NCBI GenBank assembly: GCA_030247885.1
Contig: JAPDRO010000024.1
Location: 372,001-436,000 of the forward strand
Origin: Taxawa tesnikishii (nom. ined.)
Taxonomy: Eukaryota; Ascomycota; Dothideomycetes; Dothideales
DNA: 64,000 nucleotides
Direction: 5' to 3'
This document shows positions 47,277 to 57,420 of the stretch, piece by piece (the stretch's first letter is position 1; every line of letters begins with the position of its first letter). The notes under the pieces are model-generated. The model did no database searches. It saw nothing but the letters and a program-made list of their open reading frames with translations, and was not told where the DNA came from. Position numbers and translations under genes: made by a program.

Positions 47277-49930
47277 TTATGGGGGCGGCGGCGGCATCTC
47301 CGAGCGACGAACATACTCGACTGGTGGTGGTGGCGGCGGTGGTGGCAACTCCGAACGGCGGACGTAATCGACCGGGGCGATGCTGGACTGGCGCACGTAG
47401 ACTGGCGCAGACTCCATTTCCGGTCGCACACTGTATGCTCGAGTGACGTGCGGAGCTGGGTGTGCGGCGTCGTATGGCTGGACGGAAACCATCCTGTGGG
47501 GTGGCGCCGCCGGATCCCTGATATAGACGGGCGCTGGTTCTTCGCGGTAGTACTGTGGCTCTGGTAGCCGCAACGAGTACTCACGATAGACCCTGTGCTC
47601 CTGAGGTTGCGGCTCTGGCTGGATAGTGACTCTTCGTACCGGCGGAGGCGGTGGCATTCCTGCACGAGCGTCATCGTCGTATACATCATATGCGGGTCGG
47701 GTTATGTAGGCAGTGGGCATGCGGCTTGGTGCGCGTTCGTACGCAATCTCCTCGCGGGGCCTGGGTTGAGGCGCAACCGACGTCCTGGCAAGCGGCTGGG
47801 GCTCTGGCTCTGCAGCATAATACTTGTTGCCATACTGGTCCATGACAACTCTTCTGGGGGCGGGCATAGATGGTGGCGCCATTGTTCCCGGAGTATGAAC
47901 GCGTTGAACGTAAGGATCTCGTGCCTCTACCAAACGCGGTGGCGAAGCTCTCTCGGAGCGCGCATACTGCGCTGGTGGCCCTCGGATGATTTGGTCGTCC
48001 TCAGCATAGGCAGGCTCTTGAGCGACCTGTCTCTCCACAAACTGCTGGGAAGATGTACGGTAAGGTCCCGCTGGGGAGTAGGCCACAGGTGAGTATGGTC
48101 GCTGCGCAGCATGCATGCTGGCGACCCGCCTCAGGTCTTGATCATCACGCCTGGGCCTAACAATTGTGGTCGCTGGAGATGAGATTCTCGTGACAGCCGG
48201 GGAACCAACTTGCTCGTACACATAACGTACAGGCTGAGTGGGCGGATGGTACTGCTGCTGGGAGTAAGCTCTCTGCTGCTGAGTTCGCAATGCCTCACGT
48301 GGAGACGCTATGTCTACTTCGGGGTTTGAATGATAAGTAGGCCTGCGCGTAACCGTTTGTGATGCAGGAACAGCAGAAAATGGAGGGGCGAGACCGGCTC
48401 GTCTTTAATGTACATCTCCGGCGACTGCGGCCGCGCTCGCACATCACGGGCTTTCTTTGATGGACCCGATATCACGGCTGCAGCCTCTACTTCACGTTTC
48501 CTCTTCCTGCTCTGGCGAGGCTTCCGAGCTGGGCGTTTAGCCCGTGTCCGTCCACTCATAGGGCTCTGGCGTCCGGAATTGCGTGGGGAGGCCGAGGCGC
48601 TGGAAGCTTCGGCAATCGCACCAGCTGCACCAAACTGAGGAACCTGAACATGAGATGCACCTTTGTTGCTCTGATGGCTGCTGGCCTGTGACTGATTGAG
48701 TCTGGGAACTTTAGCCACAGTCAGAGGCGAGACGCGCGCGGGCTGAGGTGCGGCTATTTGGGTAAGATGGTTCCTAATGACTGGGACATCCGGCGAAGGC
48801 GGTTCATCTGGTACAGTGACAAAACTCTGTGGCTCGTACTCCTCATCGTCTGGAGGAAACTCAAAAACCGTTCCTGATGAAGTCGGGGAAGGGAACATAC
48901 CATCGTCCGTATCCATTGCCTCCCCATCTGCATCGGTGACAAAGGCATCAGCAGCTGGTGGGGAATAATCCGACTCCTCTTTCTCTGCTTCGTATACCTC
49001 GTCTGGCTCGTTGGTGTAAAAATGAGGCCCTTTGTCATGGACAGACCGTCCGTCGGGTTGTAGTGTAGTGTAAGCCTGTCTCTGAAGGCCCTCAAGTTCG
49101 GAAGCAGGATTCTTGGTAAGCGGAACATTACTTGCCGTATCCGTCTGAGACTGTCTTGCCTTGATCGAAGCAGTCTGAGCACTTGGACCAGTGGCATCGA
49201 CAGCCGCTGCCTCGGACTCCCTGCCGTTGCTGCTCTGCTCGCTAGACCAATCGTTCACCTGACTAGAGTAGTACGAGTTTGTGTCAAACGAGCTAGAGGA
49301 GGCCTTGCGCTTGTTAGCAGCAGACTTCAGACCGGAGATGGGTTTGACCAATCTGAGCGCTTTCTGCAGAATCTCCGAAAGTGCCAACAGAGAGGCAGAT
49401 TCGGCGTCGGTGTCCTTACTGCGGGCGCTGCTCTGCCTGCGCTGATCGTATGCATCCTTCAAGCTCCGCTCTATCCTTTGTCGCTTCTGCCGCAGCTCTT
49501 CCTGGATGACGATTGGTGCCTTTTGCAACAGTATAGGGTCAAATCCGGACGAGGAGATGTGCCTGGCGGCAGGCCTAGACGGAGCGGCGCTCTCGTTCGG
49601 TGGAGGTGCATTGAATGCGCTCGTTGCAGCGGAGCGCGGAGCGGGTTCGTACTCAAGGCCATCATCGTTAGCTGATCCTCGAGCTGCAGCACCCAGCCCG
49701 TTCGCATGTCCGTTCGACAAGAAAGGCTGAGCATTTGCATTCGGTGGTTGAGAAATCCGTGCCGGAGATGGCGACCGCAGCTGCGCAACAACGCTCTCGG
49801 GCAACTTGATGCGCGGATGCTTGCCTGCAAGCACATCCGCCCTGAGCTGCAGCATCTCTCTGTAGAAGGCCGACAGTTCGGCATCACCGTCAGATGGCCG
49901 GTAGCCATTTGTTACAGCTGCCGCTGCCAT
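47277..49930 (-). CDS. long disordered protein with coiled coil and proline-rich tail
   Basis: I do not recognise the family. Starting at 49930 (MAAAAVTNGYRPSDGDAELS) it has a short conserved N-terminal helix (AFYREMLQLRADVLAGKHPR), then a coiled-coil-like segment (LLQKAPIVIQEELRQKRQRI). Acidic and Ser/Pro-rich stretches follow, with a strongly basic patch (RTRAKRPARKPRQSRKRKRE) that should act as a nuclear signal. The tail of about 340 residues is rich in Pro, Tyr, Arg and Gln and ends in two copies of YVRRSE followed by proline runs (VDYVRRSELPPPPP; VEYVRRSEMPPPPP). One C is missing from the run at plus-strand 48385-48388, without which the protein would seem to be two genes. With it the total is 885 codons, no introns. 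A nuclear scaffold or chromatin role is only inferred. It shares a 539-bp divergent promoter with the nucleotidase gene. Confidence 0.65.
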
Positions 49931-50469
49931 TCTCTGCTGCAGCTTGCACGGCTCTTCTCCCTGACTGTGCCTGCCCAGCGGTGCAAACGGCAATGTCGCA
50001 GCGACACCTGCTGAGCAATGGCTGATTCTCACCGCGTTGCTCACGAGCGAATGGCGGCCATGTGCACGCTGCACATTCACCGTGCTGTATGAGCGAAAGG
50101 GGCTGGTGTTCGTGTCAGAAACGGAAGCCGCGACACCGCACGACTCGACGCCGATCGGGAACCGCTCACCGAGGGCTTGGCAGGGCTGAGTGAATGTGAA
50201 ACATGACTCGAACGTGCAACATCGTCCGTGGCAAAAACGTAAGCCATCCATTCGAGGGACTCATGCTTGCATTGTTGAGAAACTCGTCGTCTGTTCGCTC
50301 ATTTTCTCTCCATATAAAATTCAAACATCTCCCTTCTTCTTCTTCCTCTACTTTCGCATCTCCTCCACGTTCTGCACGCGTTCAAGCGAGACGGTCTCCG
50401 TCGCTTCCAGTCATAGACCGTAGATATACAAGTACCCGCAGCACACATAGAAAGTACACCACTGCCATC
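49931..50469. promoter_or_regulatory. divergent promoter of disordered protein and nucleotidase genes
   Basis: The 539 bp between two divergent genes. A CT-rich tract at about 50310-50350 lies upstream of the nucleotidase ATG, as is common in filamentous-fungal promoters. Confidence 0.5.
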
Positions 50470-51265
50470 ATGGTGCACAGCATGACCAACGGTACAGCGA
50501 ACGGCACCGCGGACCGAGCAAAAGACACACGCCCCGTCTTCTTCTTCGACATCGACAATTGCCTGTATCCCAAGTCCAAAAGAGTGCACGACCTCATGTC
50601 GGACCTGATCGACAAATACTTCGAAACGCACCTCTCGCTCTCCCGCGCCGAGGCCAACGAGCTACACATGCGCTACTACAAAGACTACGGTCTCGCCATC
50701 GAAGGGCTGGTCCGTCACCACAAGGTCGATCCTATGGAGTACAACCGCCTCGTGGACGACGCCCTGCCGCTTGAGGACGTCCTTGCCCCGAATCCGCAGC
50801 TGAGAAGGCTACTAGAGGACCTTGACACGGACAAGGTCAAGCCTTGGCTGTTCACGAACGCGTACATTACGCACGGAAAGCGCGTGGTCCGGCTGCTTGG
50901 AGTGGAAGACCTGTTTGAGGGGATCACGTATTGTGACTACGCGGCCCCGAAGTTACTCTGTAAACCGGCGAAGGAGATGTTTAAGAAAGCCATGCGGGAA
51001 GCAGGGGTCGAGGATCCGAGCGACTGCTACTTTGTTGGTAGGTCATCCTAGCCGCGTGCGAGTTGCTGATGATCGATTTGGACCAAGGGCTCACGGAAAA
51101 TCAGATGACTCCGCCATCAACGCTGCGGGTGCGCAGTCGTACGGCTGGACAGCGGCGCATCTGGTCGAGCCGGATGCGACGGCGCCTCCGCAGCCGGTAG
51201 CCCAGTACCAGATTCGGAACCTGGAGGAGCTGAGAGACATCTTTCCGCAGTTCTTCAGGAGTTGA
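50470..51265 (+). CDS. SDT1: pyrimidine 5'-nucleotidase, SDT1/PHM8 type (HAD superfamily)
   Basis: A HAD-fold phosphatase of 242 residues that removes phosphate from pyrimidine nucleotides (and from related substrates in the PHM8 paralogue). The start at 50470 (MVHSMTNGTANG) is followed by HAD motif I PVFFFDIDNCLYPKS with the nucleophile Asp. YYKDYGLAIEGLVRHHKVDP (cap), motif II PWLFTNAYITH, CKPAKEMFKKA (motif III Lys) and motif IV CYFVDDSAINAA come next. A 67-nt intron, 51038-51104, interrupts motif IV (FV|DDS). Exons sum to 243 codons with no frame break. It is divergent from the disordered-protein gene. Confidence 0.92.
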
Positions 51266-51875
51266 AGACGGAGCTGCACACTGCACAACGTCAGATTCTC
51301 AACTGTGAGAGGCGGTCGGAAACTGCTTGAGAAGGCGGTCTCCGGGACATCAGAAGGTCGGCACTACGCTTCTGGCCAGAGCTGTGGCGGTGCTCGAATC
51401 GGTGGGCTCAAGGAAACGGCAGCTGTACGCAGGCTTTCAGCATGCCATGTGACGCTAAGCCATCCACCCGGCCGAGTCGTTGGGGGTGTTTATGGATTGA
51501 ACACGCTAAACCCTGAGTATGAATCACGCACGACATTGAACAAAGACTATGGACTATAGCGCGAGAGGTCGGAATGTACGGCTAGACCAGGGGACTGATG
51601 AGCAATAGAAGCTAGAGACATCTCGATATAGAACAGCTCGAAATACATCAGTAGAGCATAATTGTATTCAACCAACCGTCCAGACTTCGCTCCAGTGTGC
51701 CTCTGTTCATCACCTGCGACTTCTTCGCCTTTGAGGTATAAGTGTTTGTCCATCTCCTCCTGGTAATACTTACCTTCTTATCCTGATCGAAACGGAAGAA
51801 GGTGTATGCGATTAGGGGGCGTGATGACTCTTCTGTTTCCCCACCCGCAGCTGTGCTTCCATCGTCGCAACCGTA
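51266..51875. other. convergent spacer
   Basis: About 610 bp between the 3' ends of the nucleotidase and BSP-domain genes. No coding resemblance. Confidence 0.4.
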
Positions 51876-52784
51876 TCAGTCAAGTCTCGTGCCTTCTCTT
51901 CCAATCCATCCTTGCTCAACGCCTTCACCTTCACCTTCCTTTCTCTTCTCTCCGTTCTCGGGGTTGAGGGATTTGCCATACTCCTTCCACAACTGCCCCA
52001 CCTTCTCCCCGAACAAGCCCTCCCAGAAACCGTCCTCGTCATACTTCCCCTCCCTCAACCTCGCGTTCAACTTCCGCACGCTGCCTTCCCCGACACTCTT
52101 CTCGACCCAGTCCAAGAAGTAGCCCGTGTGCTGATAGCCAGCGTCCCAATCGCCGTCGGCCTCGCGCTTCCAGTGCGGGGGCACGTGTCCGGCGTTCAGG
52201 CGCACCCAATCGGCGACGCCCTCGATCAAGCCTCCCGGACAGGTCCCCTCGGCGGCCCATTGGAAACAGTGCACGAGTTCGTGGCATACAACGCCCATGA
52301 GCTCGTTGCGTGCGTCGTAGTTCTTTCGGGTGCAGACTGCTTCGATATACGACAGAGACAGGTGAATCTCTTTGTGGTCGTCGTCAAGGTCTAGACCGGT
52401 GGTGTATGCGACGCCGTCCATGGCGCGCAAGATCAGCGTTACGGACCGGGTGCCGGGGATCTTGGGTGCGGCGTTGTGACGGCTGCTGGAGTTGGATGGG
52501 AGGGGTGAAGGGTGGGCGGAGAGTGCAGTGCTGGTGGGTGAAGAGGGAGGCGGAGTAGAGAAGTAGAGAAGCGTTAGCACGGTGTCAGCCAGATGACGGA
52601 AGTCCTTGGCGGCATCGAAGTTGTCGAGGAAGATGCGTGTCGCATTGTGCGAGAGATCTCGTAATTGGAGGCGTAGGAGAGGTTGCGGGACTTCGGGATG
52701 CGGTGTTGGACGGGCTGTCGCTGCTGGAGCTTGCTCTCCTGCTGCTGGAGATGGGTTTGAGGGCGGTGGTGGGACGGGAGACAT
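51876..52784 (-). CDS. BSP-domain (plant and bacterial peptidase-like) protein
   Basis: A protein of 302 residues with the basic-secretory-protein domain, a zincin-like fold. The active-site helix VVCHELVHCFQW supplies HExxH, followed by CPGGLIEGVADWVRL for the third ligand region. QHTGYFLDWVEKSVGEGSVR and LWKEYGKSLNPENG are also family-like. The N-terminal part is QLRDLSHNATRIFLDNFDAA after a Pro-rich start (MSPVPPPPSNPSPAAGE). There is no signal peptide from this start, although the family is named for secretion; many fungal members also lack one. The last 20 residues are low-complexity, and a neighbouring frame there also looks helical, so the exact C-terminus is uncertain. It is divergent from STU1. 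Confidence 0.82.
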   Translation of the reverse strand: MSPVPPPPSNPSPAAGEQAPAATARPTPHPEVPQPLLRLQLRDLSHNATRIFLDNFDAAKDFRHLADTVLTLLYFSTPPPSSPTSTALSAHPSPLPSNSSSRHNAAPKIPGTRSVTLILRAMDGVAYTTGLDLDDDHKEIHLSLSYIEAVCTRKNYDARNELMGVVCHELVHCFQWAAEGTCPGGLIEGVADWVRLNAGHVPPHWKREADGDWDAGYQHTGYFLDWVEKSVGEGSVRKLNARLREGKYDEDGFWEGLFGEKVGQLWKEYGKSLNPENGEKRKEGEGEGVEQGWIGREGTRLD

Positions 52785-53580
52785 GGTCTGGAAGTAGGGA
52801 AGGGTCGGCGATGTCGCGGGTCGGAGAGTGGTAGTGCTAGTGCTAGTGGCAGTGGCAGTGGCAGCGGTATAAGTGTTCTTCTCCTGTCGTACTGACTGCT
52901 CTAGCAGCCGTTTCTGTGGGCACGTTGTGGAATAGCAAGGGTTCTCGGGCGAACACGTGGGTGAGTAGCAGTCGGTAAGAGGAGCGAGAACACCAGACGT
53001 CCTCGACCACGCTCCTGCGGTCCAGGGCGCCTTTCTGGTCATGGTATAGCAGGGTCTCTATATGAAGTGAGGAGGTGCGTTCTGTGGGAGCTGCAGCTGG
53101 GCTCGCTGCTGGGCTCGCTGCTGCAAGGACATGCACCATCAGCATTACCGAGCCGGCTTCTCCAGTTCTCCAGACGCGTTCCTGATTGAACTGACGTTGA
53201 CGTGCATGCAACGGATGGAGAAGGCGCGAACTGGTCGTGACCGAGTCTTTACACCTCCTTTCACTCGAACGGCATGAACCACTCGGCTGCATGTTCTTTC
53301 TACGACGACGACGACGACTCCATTTCTTCGACCGGAATTGAATTCGATTTTAGCTTATCATCAACTGTCGTCCTCGACTGACGAGTGCGGGGTGTTTATC
53401 TTGACAGGACCCGAGCCCGAAAATCACGCAGTCTGGCCAATCACAGGCTGCAGGCGCTGGGGCCGTGTTTTGATCAACAAACCCATCCTCCGTTCTCTCC
53501 GCCCTCCATAACTGAGACCGAGACACGGACAACAGCGCCTTTCAGCGCCAAAACAACCGACAACCTCGCCTCGCACCACC
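52785..53580. promoter_or_regulatory. divergent promoter BSP / STU1 with short tandem repeat
   Basis: About 800 bp between two divergent genes. It contains a hexamer repeat of AGTGCT/AGTGGC type at about 52826-52866, and a CGA trinucleotide run near 53304-53316. No operator recognised. Confidence 0.45.
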
Positions 53581-56500
53581 ATGGACCAGCAGGCTGCCAA
53601 TCTCCTGGCCACCCTACGGCGCACTGGAGCATCTCAGGAGTCCAAGCTGACTCTTCTGAACAACCTCAAGTCCGACATCAAGCACTTCCGTGTCCCCGAC
53701 AGTGCTCAACCTCAGATCTTCGACTGTCTCAAGCTGGCTATCACCCAGCAGGCATCCAGCAACATCGTCACCGCCGCCTTGTCCACGTTCGGACACCTCA
53801 TCAAGAGATTGAAGATCCAGGATGCTGAAGGCCACGCCATCGCTGCGCATGCGCCTAAACTGTTGCCGGCCCTGCTGGAGCGACTCGGAGACCCGAGAGA
53901 GAGTCACAGGACGGGCGCGTCGCAGATTCTGGCTGACCTGTGGCCGTTCTGCGGTGCTGAGTTGGAGCGCACGATCCGCGACGATGCCATTGGTGGCTCG
54001 CATGCAAGGGCGAAAGAGGCGGGGATGAAGTGGGTGGTGAAGGTAGGACTGCGCGCCTTCTGACAAGCTGTACAGATGCTAACGTCGGAGATAGATGCAT
54101 CACGACGTGTCTCTCCCATTCAAGAACTTTGTGCCACATCTTGTCAGCTGCCTCGAGGACCCTGATGGAGCCGTGCGCGACGCCGCAAAGGGTGCCATTG
54201 CGGATCTGTTTTGGTACGAATGCCTCGTTCTGTATCGGCACATCCAGCTCCGCATGCTAACGTCGTTTCAGCAATGCGCCAGACAGGGCGAAGGCGGACC
54301 TTAGGAAGCAATTGAAGCTCCACAACGTCCGACATCAGATCCAATCACAGGTCTTGTCTCAGATCGGCTCAACACCAGTCCCGGAAGCTGATCTGGCTGC
54401 CTCGACCCGATCGCTACCTACCATCGACCACGCAGCGCATTTCTCGGAAAGCATAAACAGTGAAGCCTCAAAGCCTCCGCCCAAGGAAGAGGTGCCGCTG
54501 GATCCGATCTACCTGCACTCGCAAAGAGAACTCGAAGACATGATCAGGGACATGCTACCGCACTTCGAGGGCCGCGAGGAGGAGTTCAACTGGACACCCA
54601 GAGACAAGAGCGTCACGAAGTTGCGGCGGGTGACCAAAGGGAATGCCCCCAGCGATTTCCATGTGGCGTTTACGCATGGCATCAAGACGATGCAGGAACC
54701 CATATTGAAGGCTGCCAACTCCTTGAGGACGACGATATCTACCAACGCATGCCAATTGGTTCAGGAACTCGCGAGAACCCTTGGGCCGGCTATGGACTCT
54801 ATGGTAGAAATCTTCCTGCAAAGCTTCATCAAAATGAGCGCTGCGACTAAGCACATTGCTGCGCAAAACGGAAACATCACTGTGGACACTCTCTTCCAAT
54901 ACGTGTCGTACAACGTCCGTCTCGTGCAACACGTGTCGTTTGCCAGCCAGGAGAAGAACGCACAGCCAAGAACCCACGCTGCAGGATGGATACGGACAAT
55001 ACTTGAACGTCAGGCGGGCCACAAATCGCATTTCGAGAGCACTGGTGGACTGGATCTGGTGGTGAACATCATCAAGAAAGGTCTTGCGGACGCAAACCCC
55101 AAGGTCAAGGAAGCCATGCGGGCAACTTATTGGACTTTCGCGAAGTCCTGGCCAGATAAGGCGGAAGCGTGAGTGGGAACGTGCCTATGTGACAAGCACC
55201 AAAGCTAAAGGTTGCAGGATCATGTCTACACTGGACGACAAAGCTCAAGCGACTCTCCGAAAGGATCCCCACAACCCGAACGCTTCTGCGACTTCCTCGA
55301 GCGCAGGCCCTTCAGCCTCGGCTCTGGGCCGGTCCGCAGGCGCGCAATCACGGTCATCTCTGAGGGACACGATTGCGGCTCAGCGGAAGAAGGCAGCATC
55401 GGGCATGCCTGATCGACCAAATTCTGCCATGGCCACTCTGTCCCCAGTGAAATCGCAGTCTCGGTCGGACTTGCGTTCGCGAGGTCATTCTACTTTGTCG
55501 ACCACGCAGACAGCCTCCGCACGTGTCCCTTCAAACGCGTCTGGCGTATCTTCAACAGGGCGATCAGCAGAATCCGGAACATCGAACACGTCTACTGTCA
55601 AGGGCTCGTTGATGTCGGGACCCGTAAGGAGGCCGCGTCCAGCACGACCGGAGATAGCTCGACCAGCTACCGCTGACCCGTACTCGTCGCGAAGACTACT
55701 GCGGCCAGAGACTCCTTCCAACAAGAGTCCCCTGAACAGCCCACCGAAGAGCACCGCAACAAAGCCCACTGCAGCCTCGGCTGCGAGGGAAAGGGCAGCA
55801 TCTGTTAGAAACAGTCCGGCGCGGAGCCCGGTGAAGCAGGCAACACCACCTCAGCCGTCAAAGCTGCCCGCACCCAAACCGGCAAGACAATCCTCACCAC
55901 AAGCAGTGAAGCAGACGACTCCACAACCGGCAAGACAGAGTTCTCGACCTTCCAGCAAAGGAAGTATTGCTACTGGCTCTGAGGAGCCGGAGGCGATCAA
56001 AGAGGACGACTTTACAATGGTCATACCGACCAGTAAGAACGCCGAGCTACCCACTGCCTTCCTAAACCGACGACCCGCAATCGACAAAACAATGTCGGTT
56101 GACAGCGGAATCCCCGCGATCACTGAAGAAGATGGCTTCACCATGGTGATCCCCAGTCTCCAGAGCCTACAGCGAGAACGCTCGCCGCTTGCATCACGCA
56201 GCGCCGTCCGGTCGATAACCGAGGAAGCCGCAGAGATCCCTGCACCTCCCAGCGCTCGATCGTCCCCCAGCCAGTCCGTCCAGCGTAGGTCGCGGACACC
56301 TGAACGCAGCGACACTCCCATCGTCAACGCACCACCATCGCGTCAGGGTAGCCCATTGAAGACGTCCACACTATCCAACGCACCGCAGGAGGAAATCAAG
56401 ATCTACGAAGACCCATTTACCGGTGCTCCATCCGCAACGGAGACCCCGGCCACCCCTACGCCACAAAACGCGCAGGTCCTTCATGAGCTCCCCATCACCG

Positions 56501-57420
56501 GCAACAACATTCGAGAGTCGTCCGTCACACTCGATGGCAGTCCCGCAGCCTCGGATGCCGGCAGCCCGCGCCTCTCGCAGCAGCCCAACGGCATCACCCC
56601 CGCCTCTTTCACCTACCTCGAAAGCCGAAGTGCTGCGCAGCCGTAAGCTCCTCAATTCCGGCATCGAACGCATCCGCGCCCGCTCCCTCGACTGCCACGG
56701 CCTCCGCAAAGTCCTCGACCTCGCCCGCTCCCCTGAAACCGCCGAAATTTTCGGATCAGAAGGCCGCCGCTTTAACGACCTTATGCTCGCGCTCCTCGAT
56801 TTCGTCACCAGCGCAGAGGTGCTGAAACAGGATCTCAAGCGCCAGGCTGTCTGCATCCTAAAGGTTCTGCTGACCGCCTCGCAGTACAGGAAGTGGGTCG
56901 CGCAATCGCACTGGCACCCGCGCGCCTTGACCGCTATCTTCGAAGCACGACGCCACGTCGAGGGGTTGGGTCTGCTGGTCAAGGAACTAGAGGGGCTGGC
57001 GCAGGAGGTTGTCCGGCTGGGAAAGGGGAGGAGTGCGTGGATGCCGTCGCTTCATACCTCCAGACCACCACCACCACCGTCTCTGATGCGGGCGCCAAGC
57101 CATCGTCTGCACACGCCACGGCCCTCGCACTCTCTACTCTGACATCGCTCATCACCCTTGACTCGACCGTGCTGGCGCAGGAGAAAGGCCGGGTTGCTGC
57201 TATCACGGCCGCGCATCTAACGTCTCCCGTGGCAGAGGTCAGGAAGAAAGACGTGGAGCTCGCGACAGAGTTGCATGCCAGATGGCCCACGACCGGGGTG
57301 GCGGGATCAGAGGACTTTTGGGCCGCGTTGGAGAAAGAAAGCGTGCAGGAGAGTACGAAAAGTTTGATCATGTATTTCATCGCCCGGAGGGAGAGGGCTG
57401 CTGCTACTGCTGTTGCTTGA
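53581..57420 (+). CDS. STU1: CLASP-family microtubule-binding protein STU1
   Basis: Stu1/CLASP binds and stabilises spindle microtubules through TOG domains. The start at 53581 (MDQQAANLLATLRRTGASQE) leads into a HEAT-repeat TOG domain (TFGHLIKRLKIQDAEGHAIA, LVSCLEDPDGAVRDAAKGAI). A second domain follows, CLASP_N (LPHFEGREEEFNWTPRDKSV, TNACQLVQELARTLGPAMDS). Then comes a Ser/Pro/Arg-rich microtubule-binding linker of about 450 residues and a C-terminal helical domain (VASYLQTTTTTVSDAG to TKSLIMYFIARRERA). Introns: 54043-54094, 54214-54271, 55169-55217. One G is missing from the run at 57025-57028 (GKG should run on into EECVDAV). A second frame change near 56590 is of the opposite or two-base kind. 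The predicted total is about 1227 codons. The linker holds a duplicated motif, DFTMVIP and GFTMVIP. Confidence 0.9.
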
